Shown here piece after piece: positions 1-11,095 of a DNA stretch of 64,000 nt. Under the pieces are notes generated by a model that was given only the letters and a program-made list of their open reading frames with translations, searched no databases and was not told where the DNA came from. The position numbers and the translations under genes were made by a program. The stretch lies in the NCBI RefSeq assembly GCF_029931775.1, contig NC_079320.1, positions 42,945,521-43,009,520 of the forward strand, read 5' to 3'. The stretch comes from Euleptes europaea. Lineage: Eukaryota; Chordata; Lepidosauria; Squamata; Sphaerodactylidae. Positions within the stretch are counted from its first letter, which is position 1; every line of letters starts with the position of its first letter.

Positions 1-1640
1 TCGGAGAAGGAGATGCAGTCAAATTTTTTAAGCAAGACCTTTTCTGAGATTTAAATTAAAAAAAAATTCAAACAGAAATATTTGATCCCTTGGCGCTTAA
101 TTCCAAAGATGACCAAATAGACTTGGACATACCTTGGTGAAGTTCTGTACAGATTTCCTAATTAAAGTCTGGAAATTTTTTAAAAATTAATTGACTTCTT
201 GGTGATAAGAAGAATTCATGCAGTATTCTGCTGAGTGTTTGCCAACTGCAAAGATGGAACTACTTAATACATATGTCCTCTTAAAAGTTGATGGTAAGTC
301 AGAATTAGTAATGGCGGATTTTCAAAATACTAAGACCTGTCATTGCTTAGTGGTGCCATCAATACCTTTGCTGTTTGTTTGGCAGGAAATATGTTCATAA
401 ATATATTCACAATTTAAAGCATGCTCAGTGTGAATTTTGAAAAGCTTTCTGCATATATTTGTGCCAGCATTTTAGTTATCAATATTGCAAATGAGACATT
501 AGTATTTACAGCACTTTGCTAGCCACTGATATGATTTCTAGGAGTGGACCTGAAATAGCATCAATATTAGATTCTTATGTTATAAATGGATGCCCCAAAC
601 ATATCATCATATAATAGTTCGACAAACTCTTTACTAAGCAGGTACATTTATATAAATCAACATCAGTGTGATCCTTTATGAAAGCATATCTGAAGACCCA
701 TCCATAGCCCACTGCTTACATTTCAGCACTCTTACTAGATCACGAACCTAGTACCTTCATCTGGCAGAATCTATTATGACCACAGAATGAAATGTGAGTA
801 CAGCAGTATGAATGGATCATGTAGCAGATCATTACCAAAACCGTTTACAAGAGTGCTTACAAATTATAGGCATTAAAAAGTAAATATCCAGTGGAAGAAC
901 AGTGGTAAACAGAAAGATAACAAATTTTGCCTTATCTGGCTAACCAGCCTTACTGGAAAATCATTCTATTAAAATCAGTAGGACTTTCCTCTAATCCATT
1001 GTAATTGAGATTGGAGTTCTTAACAGAATAACTAAACCCCTGAAGCTGCAATTTGCTTGTATTTTTGTGTCTTTATGGAGGTAATTTAACACAGGGCACT
1101 GAGAAAAAGTGGCTGGGCATAGACAGGCACTGACCCCTACCCACCTTTAGCTTGGAGCAACTAAACATAAATGACGAGCATCTCCAGGTGATGATCCAAA
1201 CATGCATCAGATATACATACCCAGCCAATTAGATGCACACGACAATATGGATGAAGGAACATGCATCCTAGGTATGAATCAGCAATGCACCCAGAAAGCT
1301 GCTTATGTGCCTGGAAAGCATATCATAGATCAAGGGGCTGTGTTTGAACATCTTGTGTGGCAGTAATCAGATTTTGATTGAAGTTTTGGTTATGGCATTT
1401 TGCCAATAAACAAGCAAAAATTGTCAGTACATACAAGCATCTCCTGACAGTGACTCTAGTTTTAAAAGTTCATTCAAAATCATTGTATTTGTGCCTGTAA
1501 TAGAGCACAGTCCTCTAATGAGTACCTTGTCAACATCCGTACTATTTTATATTTGACAAGTGTTTCGGTGTTGTAATTGGCCTTTCCCCCCACCCCACTT
1601 CAATATTGCAGTACAAAGTGCATATCCACAAACAAACGTT
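1..1640. other. Intergenic DNA, nothing recognised
   Basis: AT-rich vertebrate intergenic sequence. I found no host exon, no repeat end and no tandem array. The only open frames are short and of random composition. Confidence 0.6.
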
Positions 1641-1650
1641 CAAGATAGTT

Positions 1651-2020
1651 TCAGGAGGATAGTTGTGTTGGTAGAAGAGCTAGATTTTAGTCCAGTAGCT
1701 CCTTAAAGAATAACTAGATTTTAGGGTATAAGCTTTTGAGGTTCAAAAAAGAAGAAGAGTTGGTTTTTATACCCCACTTTTCTCTACCTTTAAGGAGTGT
1801 CAAAGCAACTTACAATCACCCTTGTGAGGTAGGTGGGGCTGAGAGACTTCTGAGAGAACTGTGAATAGCCCAAGGTTACCCAGCAGGCTTCATGTGGAGG
1901 AGTGGGGAATCAAACCTGGTTCTCCACATTAGAGTCCGGCACTCTTAAGCACTACGCCATGCTGGCTTTGTCACATGTCTGACAAAGGGAGCTTTGACTT
2001 CCAAATATTCAAGGTCTTCC
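1651..2020. repeat. Interspersed repeat split by a SINE
   Basis: The stretch at 1651-1735 contains a degraded copy of a repeat marked by AGTAGCACCTTAAAGACTAAC-like sequence followed by a GTATAAGCTTTTGAG-like segment. The same family recurs at about 17,461, 29,526 and 53,553. A related segment in opposite sense (GACAAAGGGAGCTTTGACTT) follows at about 1980-2000, after an inserted SINE. I do not know the family name. Confidence 0.45.
1746..1968 (-). repeat. tRNA-derived SINE with L2-like tail (antisense copy)
   Basis: Read on the minus strand it begins with a tRNA-like head (GCCAGCATGGCGTAGTG), passes a B-box-like segment (GGTTTGATTCCCCACTCC) and ends in the (GAA/CTT)n-type tail common to this family. 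Other copies in the window lie at about 3,893 (-), 17,350 (+), 17,570 (+) and 30,050 (+). Confidence 0.8.
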
Positions 2021-2025
2021 TCAGT

Positions 2026-2135
2026 GTGCGTGCCGCATGGACACTCCTAAGCAGAGTTACACCCTTCTACATCAGTTGAAGCTAGTGGACTTAGAAGTTT
2101 ATTACTTTGTTTAGAATTGCACTGACAGTGGCTTG
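2026..2135. repeat. Degraded palindromic MITE-like repeat
   Basis: Contains CTAAGCAGAGTTACACC and, in opposite sense, TTAGAATTGCACTGACAG. These are the signature pieces of a short palindromic repeat widespread in squamates. Similar fragments occur at about 13,800 and 40,727-40,767. Identification rests on memory of the motif only. Confidence 0.4.
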
Positions 2136-3890
2136 GTTCCGACGTATTTCATCATATCCCAATCAGGACTTCCAAGTTCATCAGAGAGAATCTCGTTTGT
2201 GTCATAGCTTCCCTCTGAGTGTCATTAATTATGTATATTTAATAACGAACGTTGTTACGTTGCTCATTTAAATCAGTGACTAAAAGTAAAGTGGTTTTTA
2301 GCTGAGACAGGGTAAATGACAATGGCTCCAATCCTGTTGCCTGTTATGAGTAGGAAAGTCCTATTAGCTTTAAGAGAAATTCCAAATAAGTAACTAGAGT
2401 TGCAGCCAATGTACCCAGTGGGATATTTCGGGGGGGGGGGGGACCAAAAAAAACAAACCATGATGAAATCCTGAAATAATTTCCAACTGTTATATTATTT
2501 TCTGCATATGACTGGGTTTTTTGGTCAACCCAGGCATATCTCAGTGTTCAGAATTCATCTGCAACTATTATAACTAAGCCAGACTACCATCGTTGGTCAT
2601 GTTACAGTATTATGTTTCCTTTTGCCATTTCCCCCCCCCCAGTTTTTATAATTGTTGCATATGGCTCTGACTAGCTTCCAGAGGAAATGATGATTCACAA
2701 ATACAATAAAATAAATGTGAAATTTGAATCCACGTAAATGAATTATTGCTTCCTCATTGTTGTCATAAGCTCTATTGGGTGGCCATTATTTGCCTGTTAT
2801 TGCTAAACAGGTAGCATTTTATTAGCCAGCAAAATGAATTATAGCAATGTAGTATATGATGTGCGTGCTACATAAAACCTCCAGGAGATTTATAGCAACT
2901 GCTCTGCTTGGCTTAGGAAAATAGCCATGTGCGGCATGGAACATCTAGCTGTATTTCAAGTGGCAGACACAATTCTGTGCATAATTTACAAGGTCAGATG
3001 TGAATTGCATACAATTATATCTGCTGAACAATTTCCAGAATGTTTACAAACAGCAGTGTAAATGACTGTGCATTTTAGTGAGTGCTTCTCTTAACGGCCT
3101 TTGTCTGTGTATATACATATGTATGTGTTAATGTCTCCAAGCAAAATATAATGTATTGGCATTGTTTTGTAATAATATGTAAGAGCATGGTATAGATGAA
3201 GCCTTGAGGATTATTTTCCCCCTCAGAGCCTCTACATGACAACACAGCAATATAAATAACTTTTTTTCTGGTTTTGACTGAGTGGGTTCAGTTTCTGTGC
3301 CAACATGGGTTAAAATATGCCATAATATAAGAACACAAGGCGACAATTTCTCCAGGGAACCATTTATATTCCTGATTTTACAACCTTGTATTATAAAGGT
3401 CTTTGATAGAGCTACAACCAGAGTGCGATATTCGACGTCTCGCTACCTTCTTTTCCCTGCTCCAGCCTATGTGTTTTACAGCATGTTGACAACAAACTCT
3501 AAAACAGAAGTGATGTGATTAAAAAATGATCTTTCCAGCTCTTGAGGGAATGGCCTAAGTCTAAAAAGTCCAGTCCAACATCAGTCTAACATCAATCCAC
3601 ATCTGCTGACCACTCACATTGTGGCCTGTGGCTTTAAGCATACTCCACTAAGGAAGAGTAGAAGTCATCACAGAAGCCAGTAGCACAGGAGCTGCCTGGT
3701 AGCTCAGTGGGAAAGGGAGCTGCAGTGAGGAACAGGAAAGGTTAGGCTTGAATACTGAATACTGAAGTGACTTGTAAAAGATCAAGTTTACCTTCTGCAT
3801 GTTCCGGCAGCAACCTTGATCGTTAGTATGAAAGGTGGGTAGACAGCCTCCCACTTCAGCGTGCAACACCCTACCAATAAAGGCACAGCA
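2136..3890. other. Intergenic DNA, nothing recognised
   Basis: No exon or repeat family recognised. It holds a 13-base G run (2430-2442) and a 10-base C run (2631-2640). Confidence 0.5.
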
Positions 3891-3892
3891 GG

Positions 3893-4186
3893 CAGAAGAA
3901 GAAGAGTTGGTTTTTATATGCCAACTTCCTCTACCACTTAAAGCAGAATCAAACCAGCTTACAATCACCTTCTCTTCCCCTCCCCACCACAGACACCCTG
4001 TGAGGTAGGTGAGGCTGAGAGAGCCTGACTTGCCCAAGGTCACCCAGCTGGCTTCGTGTGTAGGAGTGGGGAAACAAATCCAGTTCACCTCCACTCATGT
4101 GGAGGAGTGGGGAATCAAACCCGGTTCTCCAGATCATACTCCAACGCTCCAAACCACTGCTCTTAACCACTACACCACGCTGGCAG
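3893..4186 (-). repeat. tRNA-derived SINE with L2-like tail, near full length
   Basis: This is an antisense, near full-length copy. On the minus strand the head GCCAGCGTGGTGTAGTGG carries an A-box-like segment and GGGTTTGATTCCCCACTCC the B-box region. A conserved body follows (CAGCTGGGTGACCTTGGGC) and then a tail ending in CCAACTCTTCTTCTTC. Confidence 0.85.
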
Positions 4187-4925
4187 AATATAGACTCATG
4201 ATGGCACCTTCCTAGACTTTGGGGTATCTGCCCTTGACCTTTCCATGCTACGCAGACAAATTCATAGTACTGAAGAAGCACAGCCACATAGACTAAAACA
4301 AATGGGACCACTGTATAGAGATGATCACAGTGGGAAAACCTACTCTCAGTACACAAGAATTCCCTTAACACCTAGTTACATTTTCTTTTGATACTGCTTG
4401 CAGGAGAAAATCCTGAGATTAGTCACTTCACCATGCCGTGCAATGCATGCATTTCAGAGGGAGTGGTGCATGGGCCAGGAGCCTAATTCACTAACCACAT
4501 CCCACCCAGTCCTAGATCTCCCATGTTCTTTTGGTTCATTGCCAGTGCTCTCTGGCTTTCCCCCAGCAGAAACTGGTACTGTTACCCTTCCCCACTGTGG
4601 CAGCAACACTGCCAGCAGTGAGCTGAGGTGAGTTCAGGAGGATACTGAGCTATTTGGGTCCTTTTCCTCTGACTTCCTCATGCTCTCAGTGGCAAGCCCC
4701 TGGTCAAGATGTAAATGCCCATCCTGTCCTCTCCCCCCCCCTCCCGTGTGTTAGCTGATCGAGACAGCTGAGGTAAGTAACAAGGCAGGGGTTCTCCATC
4801 TGCCAACCATCAGAAGAACAGAGACGTGGTAGAAACATTTCCCACTTGTGTATTCCAAGGTACATGGACATGAGGACAGAGTGGTGTATCCTATGTTTTG
4901 CTTTACTTTATAATGTCCTTCTGGG
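4187..4925. other. Intergenic DNA, nothing recognised
   Basis: No exon, repeat end or array recognised in this stretch. Confidence 0.5.
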
Positions 4926-5056
4926 GTAGTGGCTAGACTGTTTGACTAGGATTGGGGAGGCCTGGATTTAAATCTCTACTCAGTTATGAAGTTCATTGAA
5001 TGACCCTGTGACAGTTAAATCACACAGTTTAGCCTACCCCTGCAGATGTGAAAATT
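4926..5056 (+). repeat. Degenerate tRNA-derived SINE fragment
   Basis: The order of sequence (GGGGTAGTGGCTAGACTG, then GGCCTGGATTTAAATCTCTA, then an ATGACCCTGTGAC segment) follows the head, B-box and body of a SINE also seen at 56,655-56,830. It is degraded and truncated. Confidence 0.5.
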
Positions 5057-5057
5057 A

Positions 5058-5460
5058 TTTTATTCAATTTATACCCCACCCTCCCCAGCCGAAGGCCGGG
5101 CTCAGAATGGCTCACACAACATTCCAACATACAATTAATACCATGGAACACGTTTCACTATTTTGCCCTCTTCATGAAAATGCTCGTGATGAAATGATTT
5201 CTCCATTGTTGGTAAGATTCCCAGGCCAGGACTCAGCGGATAGCGGCGAGAACCCTCAGGTTACAACTCAGATTGCCAAATTTTGTTCTGTGTCTATGAA
5301 GCTTCGTAGACATCTGCTAGAATGATGTTATTGGTACTTACTACACTTTTTTCTACCCCATCCACTTGTATGTAAAGTGTTCTTAAAATTTATATAAATA
5401 TTTCTCATTTTTTTAAAACGCTTTTTTATATTGTTCATGCGAGGTTTATTGTTGTATAGT
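5058..5460 (+). mobile_element. LINE 3' fragment (C-terminal Cys/His domain family)
   Basis: Bases 5130-5325 encode a C-terminal LINE polypeptide piece with the pattern MEHVSLFCPLHENAR, then PLLVRFPG, then a helical end. It matches in plan the piece at 59,890-60,170, which has CPCGNN, ET.AHVLFYC and PLLVN. The first 60 bases look like an antisense tail of a different LINE. The family is not named with certainty; it is neither CR1 nor BovB, both of which are recognised elsewhere here. Confidence 0.55.
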
Positions 5461-5473
5461 TTTTACTGGTATG

Positions 5474-7964
5474 ATTGTAGTAGTAATGGGAGATTTCAAT
5501 TATCCTGACATCTGTTAGAAGGCTAATTCTGCCAAAACAACCAGGTCCGACAAATTCCTCACTTCCCTTGAAGACTACTTCATAGTGCAAAAAGTGGAAG
5601 AAGCGATAAGGGGAACAGCCATTTTGGATCTAATCTTAACCAATTATGATGACTTGGTTTATGGAGTAGAAGGAGTGGGATCTTTAGGTGGGAGTGACCA
5701 TGTTCTCCTGGAGTTTGTTATACAGCAGAAAGGAGAAGCAAGAAATAGTTAAACATGTACTCTAGACTTTAAGAAAGCTGATTTCAATAAATTTAGGGAA
5801 CTGCTGGGTGTGATCCCATGGATGAGAATATTGAATGAGAAGGGAGTACATGAAGGATGGGAAATTCTTAAAAGGGAGATATTGAAGGCTCAATTTCAAC
5901 TAATTTCCATGAGGATAAAAAAAGGTAGAGGTTTGAAGAAACCAGGGTGGATGACTAAAGAACTTTTGGTTGAGACAGGATTTAAGAAGGGCATGTACAA
6001 GAAATGGAAAAAGGGAGAAATCAACAAAGAGGAATTCAAACAAGTAGCCAGCAGATGTAGGGAGAAAGTCAGGAAGGCTAAAGCGCAGAATGAGCTCCGG
6101 CTAGCCAGGGAAGTTAAAAACAACAAAAACTTTTTTTTTTTGGTTATGTCCTTAACAAAAGGAAGATCAAGGTAACGATCGGGTCATTGCGTGGAGAGGA
6201 TGGTGAGTTATTAACGGGAGGCAGAAAAGGCAGAATTACTTAACTCCTTTTTTGTATCAGTCTTCTCCCAAAAGGGGAATAGTGCTCAACGTGGGAATAA
6301 TGGAGCAGAGGATGCAATAGAGGAATTACAACATAGTATAGACACTGAGATAGTACAGGAATACCTGGCTACTCTTAATGAATTCAAGTCTCCAGGGCCG
6401 GACGAACTGCATCCAAGGGTGTTAAAAGAACTGGCTGAAGTGATTTCAGAACCACTGGCAATAATCTTTGAGAATTCATGGAGAACAGGAAAAGTTCCAG
6501 CAGACGGGAGGAGGGCAAATGTGGTTCCCATCTTTAAAAAGGGGGGAAAGGAAATCCCAAACAATTATCGCCCAGTCAGCCTGACATCAATACCAGGTAA
6601 AATACTAGAGCAGATAATTAAACTGACGGTCTGTAAGCACTTAGAAAGAAATGCCGCGCTCACTGACAATCAACATGGGTTTCTCAAAAACAGGTCATGC
6701 CAAACTAATCTCATATCTTTTTTTGAAAGAGTGACAAGTATGGTAGATGAAGGGAATGCTGTAGATGTAGTGTACCTTGATTTCAGTAAAGCCTTTGATA
6801 AAGTCCCCCATGATGATCTTGAAACAAAGCTAGTAAAATGTGGGCTGGACACTGCTACTGTTAGGCGGATTGGTAATTGGTTGACCAACCAAACCCAAAG
6901 GGTGCTCATTAATGGCACAACTTCATCCTGGAGAGGAGTGACTAGTGTGGTACCACAGGGGTCTGTCCTGGGACCGGTACTATTTAATATTTTTATAAAT
7001 GACTTGGATGATGGAATCAAATTTGCAGATGACACCAAGTTAGGAGGGGTAGTTAATACCCCGGAGGGTAGGGTCAGAGTTCAGAATTACCTCGATAGAC
7101 TGGAGAGCTAGGCCATAAGCAATAAAATGGATTTCAATAGGGAGAAGTGTAAAGTACTTCACCTAGACAGAAACAACATAAGGCACAGGTACAGGATGGG
7201 AGATAGTTGGCTTGACAACAGTACATGTGAAAGCGATCTGGGAGTCTTAGTGGACCACAAACTGAACATGAGTCAACAGTGTGATATGGCGGCTAAGAAG
7301 GCCAATGCAATTCTGGGCTGCATCAATAGGAGTATTGTGTCTAGATCAAGGGAAGTAATATTACCACTGTATTCTGCATTGGTCAGACCTCACTTGGAAT
7401 ACTGTGTCCAGTTTTGGGCTCCACAATTTAAGAAGGATGTTGACAAGATGGAGTGTGTCCAGAGGAGGGGGACCAGAATGGTCAAAGGTCTGGAATCCAT
7501 GCCTTATGAGGAGAGACTTAGGGAGTTGGGTTTGTTTAGTTTGGAGAAGAGAAGTTTGAGGGGAGACATAATAGCCATGTTTAAATATTTGAAGGGATGT
7601 CATGTTGATGAGGGAACTAGCTTGTTCTCTGTTGTTCCAGAGACTAGGACACGGAGTAATGCACTTAAACTAATAGAAAAGCGATTCCACCTAAACATTA
7701 GGAAGAACTTTCTGACAGTGAGGGCTATTCGACGGTGGAATGTGCTGCCTCGGAGGGTGGTGGAGTCCCCGTCTTTGGAGGTCTTTAAGCAGAGGCTAGA
7801 TGGCCATCTGTTGGGAGTGCTTTGATTGTGGGATCCTGCATGGTGGGGGGAGGGTTGGGGTCACTGGGGATGTGGGGGGAGGTAGTTGTTAATTTCCTGC
7901 GTAGTGCAGGGGGTTGGACTAGATGACCCTGGTGGTCCCTTCCAACTCTTATGATTCTATGATT
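5474..7964 (+). mobile_element. CR1 LINE, 5'-truncated, with endonuclease end and reverse transcriptase
   Basis: The element opens in the endonuclease (VVVMGDFNYPDI; later GGSDHVLLEF). A linker and the reverse transcriptase follow: [50 protein letters not shown] and the catalytic FADDTKLGG. The C-terminal region runs to 7825 (FKQRLDGHLLGVL). The 3' end has the CR1 signature TCTTATGATTCTATGATTG. The reading frame is interrupted several times (for example a stop in the endonuclease piece and one at 7109-7111). A few residues are missing between INDLDDGI and KFADD, so this copy is dead. Host function: none. Confidence 0.93.
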
Positions 7965-7965
7965 G

Positions 7966-8535
7966 ACTGTACCAATAAATATTATTATTATTATTATTAC
8001 AATATACAATTTAAATAGCATAAAACATCTAAAACACGATTAAAACAGCCCTATAAAATCCTAACTAATATAAAATATCCGATTAACATAAAAACCAAAT
8101 ACGCCCCTCACAATGTAACATAGAGCTACAGCATGGTGAACAGGGGGGTAGGCCCCCACAGATAGTAAGAGGGAGGAATAAACAATGGAGGGTTGGGGAG
8201 GCCAACATTTATGGAAGGAGGAACTGTAGCTGGCCTCAACCATAAGCCCAGCGGAATAGCTCTGTCTTGCAGGCCCTGTGGAACTCTCCAAGGTCCTGCA
8301 AGGCCCTGGTCTCACTGGAGAGGCTATTCCACCAGGAGGGTCCAGAGCAGAAAAAGCCCTGGCCCTGGTCGAGAGCAGCCAGACGCTCTCGGGCCGGGGA
8401 TCACCAAAAGGTTGGTATTCGATGTTCGCAAAGTTCTCTGGGGAACATACAAGGAGATGGAGGGAAGAACCACAAGCAACACCATGAGCTCTCTTTGAGG
8501 AAGGGAGGGATAAAATCACTAGAAGAATTTCCTAG
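7966..8535 (-). mobile_element. Antisense LINE 3' end (L2-like)
   Basis: Starts with (ATT)n followed by an AT-rich tail, then GC-rich sequence that reads on the minus strand as CTGGTGGAATAGCCTCTCC and similar. This is the 3' end of an L2-like LINE as commonly seen in lizards. The short open frames here are not host genes. Family assignment is from pattern memory. Confidence 0.55.
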
Positions 8536-8539
8536 TGGT

Positions 8540-9000
8540 ACACTATAGTTCAGGAGCCCCGTGGCGCAGAATGGTAAGCTGCAGTACTGCAGTCCAAGCT
8601 CTGCTCACGACCTGAGCTCGATCCTGACAGAAGTTGGTTTCAGGTAGCTGGCTCAAGGTTGACTCAGCATTCCATCCTTCCGAGGTCAGAAAAACGAGGC
8701 AAACCACCCCGTAAACAAAGTCTGCTTGGGAAACGTCGGGATGTGACATCACCCCATGGGCCAGGAATGACCGGTGTTTGCACAAGGGACCTTTACCTTT
8801 ATTGCAGATATGGGAAATTAAGCGAAGGACGAGTGTTTTGCCTAACGGCACCTTGTAGCATAGGTGAAATTTTAACCAGCAACCTCCTGGCACCAAGCTC
8901 AGCCCCTTAGCCACTGTGCTACATGCTGAAAGCTGCAACGGGTCAGGAATGACCCAGTGCTTGCACAGGGGACCTTTACCCTTTTTTTAACACTATAGTT
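8540..9000 (+). repeat. Composite SINE flanked by 11-bp target duplications
   Basis: An exact direct repeat ACACTATAGTT lies at 8540-8550 and 8990-9000. Just inside is a tRNA-derived SINE: head GGAGCCCCGTGGCGCAGA from 8553, B-box region CCTGAGCTCGATCC, body CCACCCCGTAAACAAAGTC, first tail GGGACCTTTACCTTTA ending about 8801. From about 8802 to 8940 comes sequence that reads as a second SINE head on the minus strand (GTAGCACAGTGGCTAAGGGG). A second copy of the first element's tail (CAGGAATGACCCAGTGCTTG) then follows. One pair of duplications encloses the whole unit. Confidence 0.8.
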
Positions 9001-10100
9001 GGCTGTGAAATAACTGGAATCCCCCAGTTGTGGTTGTCGGGAGGAGAACAACAAGGTGAGTCTGTCATCTGCAGCTGTCTATTGACTTCAATGAGGGGTT
9101 GTTCCCTTATGTTGCCTCTTTTGCACATGTCGCCTTACACCATCGTTGGAAGAAGGGAGATAATCTGTAAATGAGCATAAGAGTTCTCATAAGTTGATGC
9201 CATCAGTATGCCTCCTACATTCCCCCCCTTGTATTTGCAGTAAATGGTCCGCTAGCATCAGCCTCCCTCTGAGGCAATGGTATTACTACACTGTCATAAT
9301 TTTTCCTGGCAACATTGCATTGTGTTCTGCAGCTAGGAGGGTTTAGGAACGTTCTTTTTCCCACACAGCAGGTGCATGTTTAAGTTGGAATTTGTAAATA
9401 TCTCAGAATCAGAATGGCTGGTATTGTGCAAAAAAAGTCTCACTTTATGCACTGTATGCTACAAAAGCAAGGAAAACCAATAAAATCACACATCATAGCT
9501 AACCTTTGACAGTCTGGCAAATTTGGAAAAGGAATTAATGCATGGGGGGGGGGATCCTGGAGGATCAGCAGTCATTCCCAGCTGATACTTTTCAGCCTGT
9601 CAAAAAGATTTTTGGGGAGCACAGAGGGTTTCTATTTCCAGATTATGTTTTGAAACTATTTACAGAGTCTGCTACAATAAATACTGCTGAGGTGGAAAGA
9701 GGGAGGGATCTAAAGATGTAGGTCAACAATTCTCTCTCTAAAGAAAGATAAAAAGTGAATTGACCTCTGGTCTACTGTTGGCAAGATCCCCACCCCACCC
9801 CCACTTCATGTATCCATGATTGCTGCTGAAATCAATTCCTGCTTGATTCACACTTTCACAGTTATGTGTTACAATAGCATCTCCAGGGGCTGTTCTGTGT
9901 GTGTATATTTGTGTGTGTGTGTACATATTCAAGATTCCATTTGAATCTTACAGGAACTGCAAATGCACTTGGCTACAATGGAATTCCAAATCAACCTATG
10001 ACTTAAGCGTGGTAGCCCTTAAAGAGATATGCCAAATTAACAGCCAAATTAAACCTAACCAACTGTTATTTAAGCTCTCTACATATGATTCTATGCATAC
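9001..10100. other. Intergenic DNA with a short GT microsatellite
   Basis: No exon seen. A (GT)n stretch lies at about 9896-9922 and a 10-base G run at 9544-9553. Confidence 0.5.
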
Positions 10101-10102
10101 TG

Positions 10103-10389
10103 AAATCAATACATGTAGAGGAGGAGGAGAAGGCATGAGTGCGCTGGCCTTGTTTGCTGCTGACACATCGCCAGCTTGTGAACATGGAGCCTATATGCAT
10201 AGTAAGTGTTCACACAAAGGCTCCCTCCCCTGATTGGGAACAATGCTTTTTTTAATGCTCCTAATCAGGGGGAGGGTGCCTATGAGTGTACACTTTCTAC
10301 ACACACAGGCTCCATGTTCATAAGCAGTTGATAGTGTGAAAGTGGGGGCAGCATGCTCATGCACCCACCCCTTCTACATGTATTGATTT
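10103..10389. repeat. Foldback (palindromic) element with 16-bp perfect termini
   Basis: The left end AAATCAATACATGTAG (10103-10118) is the exact reverse complement of the right end (10374-10389). The homology continues inward through both arms (for example GAACATGGAGCCT against AGGCTCCATGTTC). It ends at a centre near 10,245, where GATTGGGAACAATGCT meets a diverged complement. No coding capacity and no clear target duplication. Confidence 0.8.
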
Positions 10390-10639
10390 TGGTGAACACT
10401 GTCATGTGTAGAGGGCTTTGAGTAGCTTTCTTTGCTATCTTCTTGGGAAGGAACAAGGCAGATGGAAGTGCAAACATACTCCTAAAGCACCAATCGATCC
10501 ATGCCTCCCCCAGGTAGTACAGCCTTTGCAATGGAAATTGCCATGGAAAGTGTAGATGTTCAGATGCCTTTTCAATATCACCTGTATTTTGTATAGTGAT
10601 GAATGCTACCCCTCCTTCATTTCTTTATAGGGTGGATTG

Positions 10640-10803
10640 TGGTACTCTCCTCTTCCTCCCTTCCTTTTTCTTCTTTCCTCCCCTCTCCTCTTGGTCCCTT
10701 CCTTAAATTCCTTCCTGCTGTTTCTTCCTTTCCCTTCCTGGTGTGATGTTCCCTTGTTTCTTTGTCCTTTCCATCTCCATCCACCACCACCACCACCACC
10801 CGA
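10640..10803. repeat. Polypyrimidine tract and (CCA)n run
   Basis: A low-complexity C/T-rich tract from about 10,645 to 10,770 ends in a short (ACC)n array at 10,783-10,801. Open frames across it on both strands are artefacts of composition. Confidence 0.8.
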
Positions 10804-10869
10804 CTGTGAGACATCAATAAGGGGCATGGATGCATGGCCACCTCAAATAATATCCTCCCTAATGTGGAA

Positions 10870-11095
10870 TAATTAGGTGCCATTGGGGTGGGATTGAAAT
10901 TGGGGTGGCTGGAGATCTTCTGCTATTACAACTGATCTCCAGCCAACATAGATCAGTTCACCTGGAGGAAATGGCTGCTTTGGCAACTGGACTCTATGGC
11001 ATTGAAGTCCTTCCCCTCTCCAAACCCCACCCTCCCCAGGCTCCGCCCCCAAAATCTCCATGTATTTCCCAACCCAGAGCTGGCAACCCTACAAA
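10870..11095. repeat. Non-autonomous repeat with GGTTGCCAGC / GCTGGCAACCCTA ends
   Basis: The right end GAGCTGGCAACCCTAC is the terminal signature. Internal sequence (GACTCTATGGCATTGAAG, CCACCCTCCCCAGGCTCC) recurs at 21,110-21,461 and, in part, at 29,938-30,420. A similar end, GGTTGGCAACCCTAG, is at about 45,391-45,405. It is probably a short DNA transposon; the superfamily is not certain. Confidence 0.65.

Noticed and set aside
10606-10883. Overlapping Lys/Arg/Glu-rich and Pro/Leu-rich open frames
   Set aside because: They arise from a polypyrimidine tract and a (CCA)n run.
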